A stretch of 64,000 bases of DNA from Lethocerus indicus. Its lineage: Eukaryota > Arthropoda > Insecta > Hemiptera > Belostomatidae. The notes below the pieces were generated by a model, which saw only the letters and a program-made list of their open reading frames with translations, did not search any database and was not told where the DNA came from. A program made the position numbers and the translations under genes. Below are positions 34,698-47,244 of the stretch, one piece after another (within the stretch, counting starts at the first letter, position 1; every line of letters begins with the position of its first letter). The stretch spans positions 11,822,604-11,886,603 of the forward strand of contig JACDQD010000011.1 of assembly GCA_019843655.1 (NCBI GenBank), given 5' to 3'.

Positions 34698-37600
34698 CAA
34701 GTTTGGAAGCCAGAATGTCATAAAACGTTGAAACAGTACTTTCATGACAGTGGTGTTATTCCAAGGTGAAGGGCGTATTACGATAAAGCAGAGAATTTAA
34801 TTGTGCGACGCTCAAGTAAAATTCTAAGTCGAAATTGCCGTCGGCCCGGCACCGTCCCTTTGATGTCAACTTGTAAATTACTTTGCAGTGTAATGGGGCG
34901 GTGGCCATCTTGGGACTTTAAACGGACGGCTTCGAAATTGAGAGAGACCCGCGGAACCGGGCCAATAAGGGGGGAGTTTCAATTTCAACTGGTGGTATTC
35001 TGCCGGCCGTCGTCGGTCATTTATTAAATATTGAAATAAAATATGCGATAAAAATAACTGAAGCGTCAGTATGAGGGTACAATAGGTTCGGAAATATATG
35101 ACCCTTAGAATCAAACGGGCCGTAACGACACGGCTGCGAATCTAATCTCGACAGAGGGCTGAATGAAAACCGCCGTCACTTTAGTTCTCGGTTTGCACCA
35201 ACATACGGCTTTTTATGCCCCCCCCTCGCCGGCTGCAATCATCGCCCCATTAGTGGAGCCCCAATGCCCGCGCCCGCCGGAAGTAGAGCCCTACCTTCCT
35301 GGACACGCTTCTTCACGCTAGATTGGGAAAAAAGGAAGGGCCACCCTCTCGGATAATTTAGCAATAATTGCGCCGCGGGGGGTGCGAAAGCTTTCACAAC
35401 CCCATTCACAAACCCCCGCCGCCGCCGGCCGAGTGAATCTTTTTTAGCTTCCAACCCCTTTAGAGTTGGGTTTCCGTCCAATTTTGTTATGATATAATGT
35501 CCGATTCAGTTTGTCCGACGGACTCAATTCTAAGGTTTCGGGGGGGGGGGCTATTCGCGTCTAGCTATCTGCTATAAACCTTATCGGATAGTGGAAAGCG
35601 CACAAAGCATAGATTATAATTTTCCGAGTGTTTTCATCTCCATTACATTTATATAACCTATATAATTCTTCTGTGACCTGCTGCCATTTAGAAATACAGC
35701 AAATAAAAACCGGTAGGTTTTTGAAAAACTGATGTGGATGAACAAATACTGTGTCTCTAGGATATTTCACCAATAAAAGAGAGCAATTACTCTTACCGTA
35801 AAAAGGTTTGAAAGAGTAACAGGTATCCCTGGGTGGCGGGGGGGTGGGGCCCTTAATGTGGAGGGCACTCCGCAATTTATGGGCCCTCATTTGGGCCCGC
35901 GAAGCTTTCGAAGCCACTCGACGGGGCCACTCTTTCGAGGGAGTGAAAAGTGGGTTCGAAAGGGGTTGAAAGATGAGCCCCGGACACTCAACGCCCCGAG
36001 GACATAAGTGGACCGCAACGGGGGCGTAGAGTATCGATACTCCTAAAGAGACCGTTTTCGGGTTAAGGGTGGAATGGGGGGTGGGGGGTGGGGTCGCCGA
36101 CGACAATGTGACCTCATAACGGGGAAAACCACTTAAGATATATCCGAGTTTCCCCGCCCGCTTTAGCCCCGCCGACCCGGGCGAAACTTTATATTTTCTC
36201 GTGGAGCGAAAATTTGACTGCCGGGGGGAAAAGTCGGTTTTCCGGAGGGGATTTGCCCCCAACTATTTCTTGAGTTAACACCCAGAGCGCGCCACGCGGA
36301 GAAGTCTATTGGGCTCTTTTTTTTTTTTTTTAAATTGTTCCTCCGCACACCGTCAACCGATGGCTTAACTCGGTAATACACTTAAAAAGTTGGGACGCTG
36401 GAGCATTAAAAAAATTGGCTCACGCGAACGAAATTGGCCCCCGCCTGTGAGACCTCAGGACCGACGATTCTCCCCGCCCACCCTATGAAGACCCCCGAAT
36501 CAATTTCCAAGAGAATTATCATAATCCCGATAAGCGTGCATTAGTTGCGACATCGAAATTGCTTACTTTCACTTATTAATAAAATAATAATTTAAATAAT
36601 GGGATTATTTAATAAATTTTATATAAAGGCTAAATAAATATAATTATGGTCAAGTCAGAACATATCTTGCCTTAATCCTACAAGAAAACTCGCTTGTTAT
36701 CAATAAAAAATAATAAATAAATATTATTTCGTGTCATTGAAATGCGGATCGCATTAATAACGAACCGAGTCAATATAGTTGGGGAAATTTATTACCGCTC
36801 CGAACGTTGGACTCGGGGTAAATTTTCTCCCGAAGGTGAACTCCGAATCCGCCAGTAATTTATCTTCGGAAAGTATTTTTTATGTTGAACGGCCCCGTTT
36901 AAGAATAACCAACGAGGTCCGACCGCAGAGGCCGGCCCCAATTTCCATACCGAATTAACCGTCCCGCTTTAAAAGGGGGGACGCCCCGAAACGGCGTTTT
37001 GCCCCCGGCCTACAAACGGCCCTCTCAACTTCCTATTTATGAGCGGTAACGAGAGGTAACAAGGAATTATGCGCGGATAAATAAGGTATTGTGACGCCCT
37101 TCTGTTATCGAGGAGGGAGGGAGGGAGAAAGAGAGAGAGAGGGCGAGAGAATGAACGGCGTTAATTGAAGTCTGAATATTTTATTTCGCCCGACGTCGGC
37201 GCGGCATCGGTCCCCGGGCAGGAGGTTTTAGAAATGCGCCGCCCTGGTTTATTCAATAATGGTGCATTGTAAGTTAGAAACGCCGGGGCCGTGCATTCTG
37301 TTTGAATATTAAAACTTCGGTCTAACTTCTCGGATGCCCGGGGCCCTTAATGAGCCCCAGTGAACACAGCATGAGTATTCATAAGGTGGCGACTTGGACT
37401 GCGCGGCTGTACACCACTTCAGTATCAGCTGCAACACAAAACCGCGTTAACTGCAGCCTGCATACAGAACTATTACGCACCGAATTATATAAGCACCGTT
37501 CACTAGTACTAAGGCGTTACCAGCACGGACCTCAGGGCTACAGACCTTGGTGGAATCTGAGGATGATGGCAAACCGGATATTTTAATATTTATGTTAGTT

Positions 37601-39252
37601 GAAAATTACATATCTACTACATTTTTAAGTTTTTTCTCATCTTCGAACCAATATCCAATAAATTTATTGAGCAGCTCTTTGATTAGGGTGCGCCGACCCT
37701 TGACCTAGGACAAGCCTGACAGAAAGGAATGTTTAAAATTAATTATTTTAGAATACCCGTCCCTCAGCCCGCTGTTCAATCAAGCAATAATTTTCTTCAA
37801 TATTTGCACCGCGTCTGAAGTTAAATAATGTTCTATCCATGTTCCCGCTCATTATAATCCGGTTAGTTAACTATCGGCTGAGCCCCGTAATGGGATCAAG
37901 TTTCAGTCCTGGAGGGTGGAGCCGGGGTGATTCACAGCCGTAGAGCACGGATCGATTTTTTAAATATAATTTACCCAGCTCCGAACTAATCCCTTTTATT
38001 GGATCACGCCCGCGCGTATTTCCCGACCCCCCCCCTTCGGTAAGGCGAACAAACTGATGTGTACTCATTGGGTATGATCTAACGAGTGATATTCATAGCG
38101 TAAAAGGATATCCGGGTCTCCGGTATTGAATTTAAACTGTTCAGATTCTATTAGAACAATAGTGGCGTGTTTAATTATTGAAATTGATCGAATAAGACGC
38201 TGTAAAGGCATAAGGGTTTTAGTCAAAGAAGAGCGCATAAAACGAAGTTTTTTTATCCCTTTGAGCATTTTATTTCATTTCAAAGGGTCGAGATCAAGTC
38301 CGTGGATCGTTCATTTAATTGTAATATTTGAAATTCAGGCGATGGGGAACACTCAGTTACAATTAGCATATAGTTGCAATATGCATGGTTCAGATGTCAT
38401 CGAAAGGGTTTAATGTATTTATTTATTTTCCTTCTATACAATGGAATACAAAATACACTGCACCCCTCAGGAATTATTGTTCATTATTAGCCCCTACCCC
38501 TTTGTTTTCTCCGTTTCATTTCGCCCCTGAAAGGCGCACGTGTTCGTCGCATAACGGCAACTCTAGACAGAGAGAGAAGGGTGAGGAGATTGAAGGGGAT
38601 TATGCGTTCCGGAAACTTCTCAGACGACGGACGCCTTTAAATCTCCATAAGGTGGGGGGGGGGGAAGCTGCAGACAAAGTCTGTTGGGCGGAGATATGAA
38701 GCCCGATGCCGAACGACCGTCTTCCCCGAGATAGGATTGACGGCCGGGGCTAATTGACGCCCCCGATATACAGACCGGGGCCGACGACGACGACGCCTTT
38801 TCAGCGACTCCGGAGGGAACAATTCTCGGGCGGCGACTTTCTTACCGCCGGCTAAGCGGCGAAACTTCGACGCCCCCGGACTTTTACCACTCGTTACGTC
38901 CCATTTATCTGGCGGATTCAACTCCGGCACCGTTCCACCTGGAGTACTTCAAGTTGGGGGAAACCAGGAACGAGCAGGGGGTTGGGAATAAACCGCGGTC
39001 GAATTTATAGCGCCGAGATAAAGATGTACAGAGACAAATCGCGACTTTCTCAATGGTCGCAGGAAAATTACATACGAGGTCTGCGACTTTTATATTTCCG
39101 CGAAATAAGTATACTCTACGGTTTTCTTGTAGCCTCATGTTTGTACACATGAATCCCACTAACGCCGACAATTTCGGCCGTTGTGAATGTTCAGTCAATC
39201 TTTTATAGCCGCTTTTCTTGCGAGTTTTTCCGCTTCGTCTTCGATTTTTACC
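34695..39252. other. Long non-coding stretch holding the longest open frame
   Basis: About 4.5 kb without a recognised gene. The longest open frame of the window (35561-36262, minus, 233 codons) has no motif I recognise, spans G-rich low-complexity sequence and is rich in Pro, Ser and Arg, as expected of a chance frame. A purine-rich GGGA/GA tract lies at 37110-37150. The short frame at 37350-37586 is likewise unassigned. Confidence 0.5.
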
Positions 39253-39705
39253 CAATCTGAAAAATGCATCGGAGAATCTGTGTCAAATTTTTGTGTCAAA
39301 ACAAAATTCAGTGCGCGGAAGCGTATCGAATGTTGACTGTGGACCATACGGTGAAGCTATCTTGGACCGAAGCGACGTTTATCGGTGTTACAAAATGTTT
39401 TCAGAGGGCCGACAAAACGAGTCAAAAACGGACAAAAAAATTGTGCGCGAATATTTGGCCAAAAACAACACACTAATAATGCCGCGGCCACTGTATTCAC
39501 CAGATATGGCCCCCTGCACACGAAAGGACGACGCTACGCACAATTGAGGAGATAAAATGGCATCGAAGATGGAGGTTAACAAGATAACAAAAAATGAATT
39601 TTTGAAGTGGTTCGAGGATTCGAAATAAGGGGGATTACTTTGAAGGGGACAAAATAGATATTCATAAATAAATAAATAATTTTCGGAAAAACCCAAACTT
39701 TGTCA
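39253..39705 (+). pseudogene. Mariner transposase relic with large internal deletion
   Basis: The N-terminal DNA-binding region is recognisable across two frames: RICVKFLCQNKIQCAEAYRM, LTVD, then YGEAILDRSDVYRCYKMFSE with GR. The text then jumps to the C-terminal catalytic region IVREYLAKNNTLIMPRPLYS then PDMAPC, and jumps again to a TIEEIKW block and KITKNEFLKWFEDSK-type text. Most of the catalytic domain, including the first two acidic residues of the DD34D triad, is missing; the third (D in PDMAP) remains. Stops and frameshifts occur. No clear terminal inverted repeats were found. Confidence 0.82.
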
Positions 39706-41729
39706 GTTTGCATTTTGTTAGGCTATATAAACACCGATTGAAGGATAATTCCGACAGGGAATTCGAATTATCAATCAGAAAAATATATACAGGTAATCTG
39801 TAATACTTTAATGTTTCTCGGCTATTTTGAAATGTCCATTTGGTGGAAATTATTTTTTTTCGGTACCAACGCTTCCGCGGCCAATCATTCCCGTCGCGGA
39901 GGAATTTCCCCGTTTCCGTTATCCCCGGTTATACCCAGCCGCGAGTCCCAACTTTACCAATAACTGGGCTACCGGTGGTTTGGGGGGGGGAGGTTTCTGA
40001 AGGGGCGGGAGTGAATTATTAAACTTTAAATTCGAGGGAGAGAGGATGTTTTTAGCATTTCCACTCTAGGAAGAGGAGAAATCGGGGTCCGGGTCCGTAG
40101 GGCCCCCTCTCTACGGGGCCCGTACAACTTTTTAACTCCCGGCGACGGGGCGACTGCGGAATAACTCCGAAAAATATTCGGCCGGCCAAAGGGCGCGCCC
40201 CCAACGGCGGATGATTAATTCGGTTTTTGCAAAGACGGAATTCGAAATCTCTTTAATGGAATGTGACGAGTCCCCCGGGAAGGGGGGGGGGAAGAACTTG
40301 GGTCCGTCGTTTGATATTCGGAGGGAAAAAAAACCCGCCCAAAGTCACAAAAGGCTTCGCGTAAAGCAAGTTAAACAAAGCCCATAAAATATTTAATAAA
40401 TCCAGAGGTGTAAAGGCGAATAATATATTTTTATTGTGCAAAAACTACGGACATTTTATTTGCAATCTAACCCATCAATTTCTCGAATCTTAGTGCACTT
40501 CCTTCAACATTAAAAATTAATTGGGCCATGTAAAATATATACTGACTATAAAAACAATAAAGACAATTAATTTAGATAAAAATATTAACTAAACTGTCAG
40601 TGGGGGAGAGAAAATGGTAAGAATGTTATATTTATAACAGTTTGTTGTGCCGCGTGTTAATTAAATTGCGCATTTCTATTTTGATACCCATTTCTGTATA
40701 CTTCATCAACATATTGCAATTGGCAAAGGCTTTAAATGAATATAACACCGTAGACTGTATTATGGGTTATATTAACTGGAACTGATTTATATTAATTTCC
40801 CTCCTCTACGATATATTTCAATTGGCAGTTTGAACCTTACAAATAAATTCACTTCAATTTGTCTGTTAACTGTAGACTGGGGGAGGCTGAGCTTTGTCGG
40901 AGGTCGGAAATAATTTACGGGCGGTAAAATAAACGAATGAAGCGTTCCGTTTAATGTTGCTCCCGGGGGGTAGGGCCAAGTTTCAGAGATCTCCAAATCG
41001 GATTTGAATGGCCCTTTCATGTGGTCTGCTCCATCCACCCGTTCGCCAGCTATACGCCTTTACGCCTTTCAGCACCGGTGGTAGTGGGGTGGTAATGAAA
41101 AAATTCATTTCTGCTTTTTAATTCCCGTACGTTTCTCATCGCAGCTTTAGGTCGTTTTCTCAGTTTAAAAGCGGAGTTTTTGGAAACTGCCCCGTCCCTT
41201 GAAAAAAAAAACAATCCTCTTACACATCACTCCAGATTCGATGCCTCGTGCGCCAACACTGAGGAGAAAAAAAAACACTTTATCTGGCCGAAAATAAACA
41301 CAGACGGAAATTGCGGCCTGAGTAATTCCGGCGGACGATATTTGTGCCCCGCTTTATTTAATGTAGCTCCGCGGTCCGCTTTATGTCTCTCATAAGCGCT
41401 TTTCAGAAGGGCGGACCCGCCCCGGGGACTTTGGAAAAGCGTTTCTCCCGTACGCGGCTGGCGCATACATGTAATCTACTTTCAGTCCCGAATGCCCGAT
41501 GCTAATAAGATTAGAGAGTAGGGCGGGGGGGCCGCCCACGCGGCTTTTATCGTCGCGGGCAATTTCGCACAAGATACATTTTCCGAAGCTCGGAAAATGA
41601 AACGGTCGGCGGCTGGGAAAACTGAACGCTCGGGGATGAGAGACGAGCGCCCGACTTGTAATGCCAACGGCTAAAGCGAAAGAGGAATTCGGGACAATTT
41701 TCACTGCGCTCGCATAAAGTCCTGGAAAT
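39706..41729. other. Non-coding stretch, nothing recognised
   Basis: GC-rich near 40080-40210, AT-rich after. The 171-codon minus-strand frame at 41390-41905 overlaps hairpin element E at its start and shows no domain. Confidence 0.45.
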
Positions 41730-41741
41730 GAAAAATGGAGG
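41730..41741 (+). repeat. Possible target-site duplication, left, hairpin element E
   Basis: GAAAAATGGAGG matches GAAATATGGATG at 42092-42103 in 10 of 12 positions. Confidence 0.45.
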
Positions 41742-42091
41742 TGGATTTTTTTTTTGGTTTCTGTCTCCTCTCGCTGGTTCGGTCTTTTGCTAGACCGGTT
41801 TTCGCCATCTTCAGTAGTGGTGTTAGTCACTATTGGCCCTTTGGATGTTGTACTGGACACAGTACAAGTGACATTGACAGTGGAGCGAGGGAGCCCAAAA
41901 AACATCGTTCTAGCAGAAGACCAAACCAGCGAGAAGAAAATAAAAAAAGTTAGTCACTATCGGCACTTTGGATGTTTTTCGGGTATCCTCACTGTCGTTT
42001 GTACTGTAACAGTACCAGCGAGAGGAGACAGAAACACAAAAAATCTACGGTATTCCAACCCCCCGCAGACCACAAAACAGGTATGTTAAAC
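41742..42091 (+). mobile_element. Hairpin element copy E, partial dimer
   Basis: Starts TGGATTTTTT, then GGTTTCTGTCTCCTCTCG, and ends CAGGTATGTTAAAC. In between, parts of the unit occur twice. The loop opening (TTGGCCCTTTGGATG) is followed by a 3'-arm piece (TTCTAGCAGAAGACC, AAACCAGCGAGAAG). A second loop opening follows (TCGGCACTTTGGATGTTTTT) and then the final 3' arm and tail (ACCAGCGAGAGGAGACAG). Both hammerhead arms are defective: the 5' arm lacks stem II and the 3' pieces lack the core. The arrangement is what a reverse-transcribed multimer or template switch could leave. Confidence 0.75.
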
Positions 42092-42103
42092 GAAATATGG
42101 ATG
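42092..42103 (+). repeat. Possible target-site duplication, right, hairpin element E
   Basis: GAAATATGGATG, paired with 41730-41741 (10 of 12). Confidence 0.45.
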
Positions 42104-42880
42104 ATTCAACTAAGTGGTCCAATAGCCCCAGGAGAAATAAAATAAATAAGTTATTATTTACATCTCTAAATTTTTTAGCAATTTTTATCACGTTTGAATC
42201 TTGATTCAACGTTACGTTGGCATTGGTCTCGTTTGTTTAATTCAATAGCTACTCAATAAGGACCCCGATATGTTTTACAAAATAAGAACATCTTTTATGA
42301 GAACCCGAATTTTTTAAAAAACTAGAAGACGAAATATGACTGCGTGGCATTACATAGAAATCTTCGGCGGTAACATCGCTTTAGCAATAAAAAAAAATGG
42401 TTTCCTTATCCTTAAATAATGCTTATAATTCTTCAAAGTTTGTTAATTAATTCTTTCCTGTAAATAACATAAAATCCGGCGTATTGCCTCGGTTCATTTG
42501 CCGCTCTCAACCAACCAGGCGAATATTTCGCCGTTCGGGGAATTGTGTATACCTTTTCCTCTACTTCCTTTTTTTTATTTCATCCACCGTCCGCCGAGTT
42601 TAAAGTTAGGGCAAACAAAGGAATGTTTCAATCAAGAAGGCGGCAATCGGTTCCCAAGAGAATCCGAAACGGCGAAACACAAACAGAACGGTCCCTCTTG
42701 CCTGTTTCCGCCCGCCGTACCGGAATTCGGACTAATTTGGAACTTCAAATAGAAACGAAATAGTACAAACACCGCGCCCGGCACTTGATTATTTTTCCGT
42801 TAGTTTTCGCCCGGACATTTCTTCCGCTTTTTATTTTTTTTAATTCGGTCGAGTTGTTCGAACAAACTTTCGGAATTTAT
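42104..42880. other. Non-coding stretch, nothing recognised
   Basis: AT-rich; no gene recognised. Two overlapping short frames at 42498-42763 show no motif. Confidence 0.45.
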
Positions 42881-43705
42881 GTCTTCTCGTATCGTTACTC
42901 TCAAAAATCTTTGAGAGAATCCTTTTAAAACGATTCCTTCCGATCATTCCTCAAACATAATTCCTAACCATCAATTTGGCTTCAGACCGCAACACTCTAC
43001 CATCCAGCAGTGCTTCCGCGTTGTAGACGAGATTTCCTCTGCACTGGAGCTTGGACAGTACTGCGGTGGTGTCTTCCTCGATGTTGCAGAAGTATTCGAT
43101 CGAGTGTGGCACCCCGGGTTACTGTTCAAGCTGAAAAGTATCCTTCCAAATACATATTACCTCATCCTCAAATCCTTCCTTGAGGACAGGTTCTTCAGAG
43201 TTCGGTCGAAGCGTCTGTCCCTCAGGGTAGTGTCCTAGGCCCACTACGATATATGTCTCCGATATACCCACACATCCCTCTTCAGTCCTCGCCACATTCG
43301 CTGACGACACTTGCATCCTCACATCCAAAAGCACCTTTCCAACATCCAGTCCTGGTGCAAACTGTGGAGGGTGAAGGTGAATAGCCCACCCCAGCGGGTG
43401 AGGGGGTAAGTCACAAAATCACGCTTCCTTAAATTCCATTCCCGCCTCTCTCCACATCCAAATCCACTCGTTAAGTCCCTTTCCTCTGTTTCCCATCCAT
43501 TATCTCCCCCGCGTCGGCTCAAACGCCACTGGCCCAGAGATCTTCTTAGCCCGAAACCATAAACTGTTCATGTGGAAAAAGTGCCATCATTGGGTGGTCT
43601 CTTTTATCGAGACATTCGTGTGAAAAGGAAACACTCATCAGTTGTACCCATAACTATACGTAGTTGATTGTACAAAAATAAAAAAAGGTTAAAAAAAAGT
43701 TTTCT
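42881..43705 (+). pseudogene. Jockey-like retrotransposon fragment with reverse transcriptase core, copy 6
   Basis: The only copy reaching the reverse transcriptase core. Across frames it shows SKIFERILLKRFLPII, then NHQFGFRPQHSTIQQ, then motif A GVFLDVAEVFDRVWHPGLLF with its catalytic Asp, a QGSVLGP-like stretch, and motif C FADD at 43297-43308 with its two Asp. It then skips to DEVxKSRF-like FHSRLSPHPNPLVKSL text and a 3' UTR with ACGTAGTTGATTGTAC, then AAAAATAAAAAAAGGTT. In-frame stops and frameshifts show it is not functional. The order of fingers, motif A and FADD motif C is that of the Jockey clade. Compared with copy 7 the region after FADD is internally deleted. Confidence 0.85.
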
Positions 43706-44568
43706 CGTAAGTATCACTCTCCGAATAGAAGTGATGTCGCCTTTCAAACCCATATGAAGTTGTTGCTAAACCCTCACGCAGTGAGGCAAACACTATAATC
43801 TGTCTAATATGTCATAATGCTATGCATTCATTAGTAAGTATGTAGAATGTAATGGGTAATGATTTTTGAGCACGTATATCGTGTATATTGTTGGTTCCAT
43901 ATATTGTCAATTGTGAATCGTTTAGTATGCCAAACGTGTAGATTTTTCGAACATGCGCTTTACGTTTGTTGATATTGAAACCTAGTGCCGAGTGATTTAG
44001 TCGCTTCACCCGACTGTACCCTGTCCGGCACTATACCCCGGTATTGCGATCGCGTAGGGAGTAAGTACAGGAGGGGCCGGAAGGGAACAACGCCTCCTCC
44101 CCCGTTCCATCGAAGTATGGGGTGTTGGAAGGGGTGTGGGGCGAACAGAAAACAAAAGTGTTGTACAAACAGTGTTGTTGTTGTTGTTGGGGGGTGGGAG
44201 GGCGGCTCGGCCACCCGGGGGCGGTCTCCACCCCCTCCCACTCTGTTTGCTCAGTTTCCAATTACAAGGCTGCCCACTCTCTGTCTCGGCATCCCTTACA
44301 GATACCCGCCGGCGGACGGGAACGGGGAAAAAAACTTCCCGCACCCTAAACCCGGCTAGTAAAACTACCGCCTCGAAACCGAGGACAAAGTTGAATCGAG
44401 AAATTACAAAGGGAGAACCATTATTTGATCGAGGCGTAACGAAGCCAAACATTTATGGACTTACAGCCATAGTGTATCGATTTACAAAATCGACATGGTA
44501 TAATGACTGCTGTAAACATGAACATTCACATACTGGTATTTATTTCATTTAAGCTAAAGCGGATATAA
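43706..44568. other. Non-coding stretch, nothing recognised
   Basis: Overlapping open frames of up to 148 codons on both strands around 43960-44550 share a GC-rich, GTT-repeat-containing region and show no domain. Confidence 0.45.
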
Positions 44569-45175
44569 GACTTTTTCTTTTAACTTTTTTATTTTGCACA
44601 ATCAACTTTACACTTATAAGTACAATAATTGTATATTTGTCTCAATAAAGAAACTACACGATGATAAGCGCTTTTTGACACGATTTAACTACTGTCCGAG
44701 GTGATCTCTGGGACAGTGGCGTTTAAGCCGTCGTGGTGGGGATAATGGATGGGTAAGAGAGGAAAGGGACCGAACGAATGGATTGGGATGAGAAGAAAGG
44801 CGGGAGTGGAACTTCAGGAACCGGGATTTTGTGACTTCGTCGACTGTCGGTATGTTGAGGTCATGGTGGATTGTGTGGTTAGAAACATACCGGGGAGCAT
44901 TAAGGATAGTGCCAAGGACTTTTGATTGAAATCTCTGGATCTCTTGGTGGAACCCCATAGGCATATACCGTATGCCCATGTCGGTTTGAGTATTGCTTTG
45001 TATATTGTCAGTTTGTTACTTAAGGTCAATTTCGATGTCCGTTTTAGTAATGGCCTTAAGAGTCCAAATTTTCTGTTTAAGTCGATTCTTTTGAGTCGGG
45101 TATGGGGATTCCACGTGAGTCGTTTGTCCAGGTGGAGCCCAAGAGGATATAAGACGTATAATAGCACTCTTACAG
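44569..45175 (-). pseudogene. Jockey-like retrotransposon fragment, copy 7 (best preserved C-terminal part)
   Basis: The minus strand keeps a frame through LGLHLDKRLTWNPHTRLKRI, then DLNRKFGLLRPLL, TSKLTLSNKLTIYKAILKPT and WAYGICLWGSTK. A frameshift follows, then PRYVSNHTIHHDLNIPT, KSRFLKFHSRLSSHPNP and a PPRRLKRHCPRD end. This is the standard segment downstream of the reverse transcriptase domain in Jockey-like ORF2. The 3' UTR ends in AAGTTGATTGTGCAAAATAA then AAAAGTTAAAA, the shared family tail. It is 5' truncated at about 45175 and serves as the reference for placing the other copies. Confidence 0.85.
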
Positions 45176-45884
45176 TATGCACGCTAACCCAAAACCCATA
45201 AATTATCATCTTGCCATTTATGAATAACAAACATACTAACTAGTTTAAACAGTATAACTAAAAGGTTTCGGTTAGCGTTAGTCGCTTTAAAATTTAAATT
45301 TACCCTTAATAGCTTTAGATTTGGAATAATTGCAGGAAACAAAATAAGGTATTTACCTTGTTCCGGCGGACCATCGAACTTATTAAAAGGCCCGGCGGAC
45401 CGGAAAGTAAATTTGAAACTTGATTGTAAGTCGTTGTTGGCGGCTCCAATTTAAATCGTACGGACGAGCGAACATCTGTCGGCGGGGTCTTGTCGGAAGT
45501 GGCTGCCAATTAATTCGCCCCCCCCCGCCCCACTCCTCCCTAATTGACGCCCGGGGGTGGGTATAATTGTAAACTGAAGCCGGTCTGAGGTCTCTAATTT
45601 AGATAATCCAACGGGCAGATGAGGAATGAGAACGGCCGGTGGGGCGCCTAAGCCCCTTTGTGGCGAGCGGTCACTAGCCCCCCACTTTAAGTTCAAACGC
45701 GGCGGAACCGTCTCACCGTTTTTGCACTGTATTCCTTTCTCCAATTTTCATTTGCAATTAACCGCTCGGGCGGAATAACGGGAGGAACGAACCCAACTCC
45801 CGTCATACTACAGCTTCCACATTCGTTAGCCAAAAAATGTCGGTAACCAAAATGCTTTAACGTCTTCGCTAAACTACTATAATA
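45176..45884. other. Non-coding stretch, nothing recognised
   Basis: No gene recognised. Confidence 0.45.
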
Positions 45885-45945
45885 CTACTGAAGGCGGCAA
45901 GAAGCCGAAACCGATCTAGCGTTAGGCGATATGAGGCAGAAGATC
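45885..45945 (+). repeat. Hairpin element fragment K
   Basis: AATACTACTGAAGGCGGCAA, GAAGCCGAAACCGATCTAGC and ATATGAGGCAGAAG follow the 3' arm. The hammerhead region is still readable (CUGAAGG, GCCGAAACCGAUCUAGC), but CUGAAGA has become CUGAAGG and stem III is broken, so it is probably inactive. Confidence 0.55.
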
Positions 45946-47234
45946 GGAAGGACGTTCACCGCTAAAAGAATATGAAGAATGGGTCCTTGCTTGCGCGCGC
46001 TGAAATATTGGCACATCAATTCCATGTCATTCATTATCATTGGAAAAGAACACCTTTATCGTCCTACATAATGGATGAATATTTTTTTTTATATTTTGAA
46101 AAAAGGTACAGGTTTGTAAAATAAAATTGTCATTGTAACAGGTGCGCTAGCCCGATGTAAATCCCTTCGTTACAGCTGAACGCGGGTTGATATCCTAGAC
46201 GTAGGGGACGGAGGGAAAAAAAGACTGGGGGATGGCTCTTTAATAAGGGAGCAGCTGATGTGCTAACGTCAGTTTAACCCTTATGAGAGCAGCGTGCTCA
46301 CGCTAATAAAGGGTAAATCCTTATATAATTGGCTGATCAAAATCTGTCGGGGTTTCGGGCACGGGGGGGTTGTTCCGACGCCTAAATTGACTTACGTCAG
46401 CCGACCGTGCAACAGTTTCGCATATTCGATCGGGCAAAGGGGGGTGGATAATAATCACTGGCGCATATTTAAAACCCGTGCGCACCATTTTATTACAGTT
46501 ATTAATGATTGAAATATAGCCCAGAGAGAACGGACACTAGATTCTGCAGTATTAGGTAGCAGCGTTGAGAGTGGACAAAATAAATATAGTCAACTGATGT
46601 ACTTATTTTTGGTGGAAAGAGGACATGTGGTCGGCTTGAAAAGAGTCAGCTATTTTTCGATGACTGACAATAAAGGGCATTGTGTTGATTGAATCCTCGT
46701 TCGCGCTCAAGTTCTCCAGTTCTGAAATGTCCAAAATGGGGAAAAATATGGCTCAGACTGCATTACAGAATGAGGAAGGCGGTTGATATAATAAGGCGTG
46801 GAATTCTGTAAGAAAGCGTGTACACAGGCGGATTGCTGTACACAGAACCCCCCTTAGGGCGAACAAAGGGGTCGGGGGTCCAGGACGCCGTTCGCATCCT
46901 TTTTCGAATAAGGCCGCTTCTCGAATTATAGTCCCGGGCATTTTTCCCCCCGTCCCTCCATACAATTTGAATTTCAAAGGCCATCCCCCGCCGACCTCCG
47001 GGGTAAGGGGTACGGGGGTCATTAGGAATTCGTTCCCGTCTTTGAAAGGACCCCGCGTACCTACACGCGACAGAGGGAAATGTGGTCGGAGCCGGTTTTC
47101 CCATTTATAATCCTCCCCGCGAAGTTTTCCCTTACCCGGGGGGGGGGGGATTGGTCGGTCTCTTCCGCGGAGAAACCGCGAGAAAATCGACCGGTTTTTC
47201 AAAAGTACGCCAGAAATTATAGTGCGATGGTTGT
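45946..47234. other. Non-coding stretch, nothing recognised
   Basis: No gene recognised. The 149-codon minus-strand frame at 46753-47202 shows no domain. Confidence 0.45.
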
Positions 47235-47244
47235 TTTGTTAAAT
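47235..47244 (+). repeat. Target-site duplication, left, hairpin element F
   Basis: TTTGTTAAAT, repeated exactly at 47407-47416. Confidence 0.7.

Noticed and set aside
35561..36262. Longest open frame of the window (233 codons, minus)
   Set aside because: No domain or motif recognised; it spans G-rich low-complexity DNA and its composition looks random.
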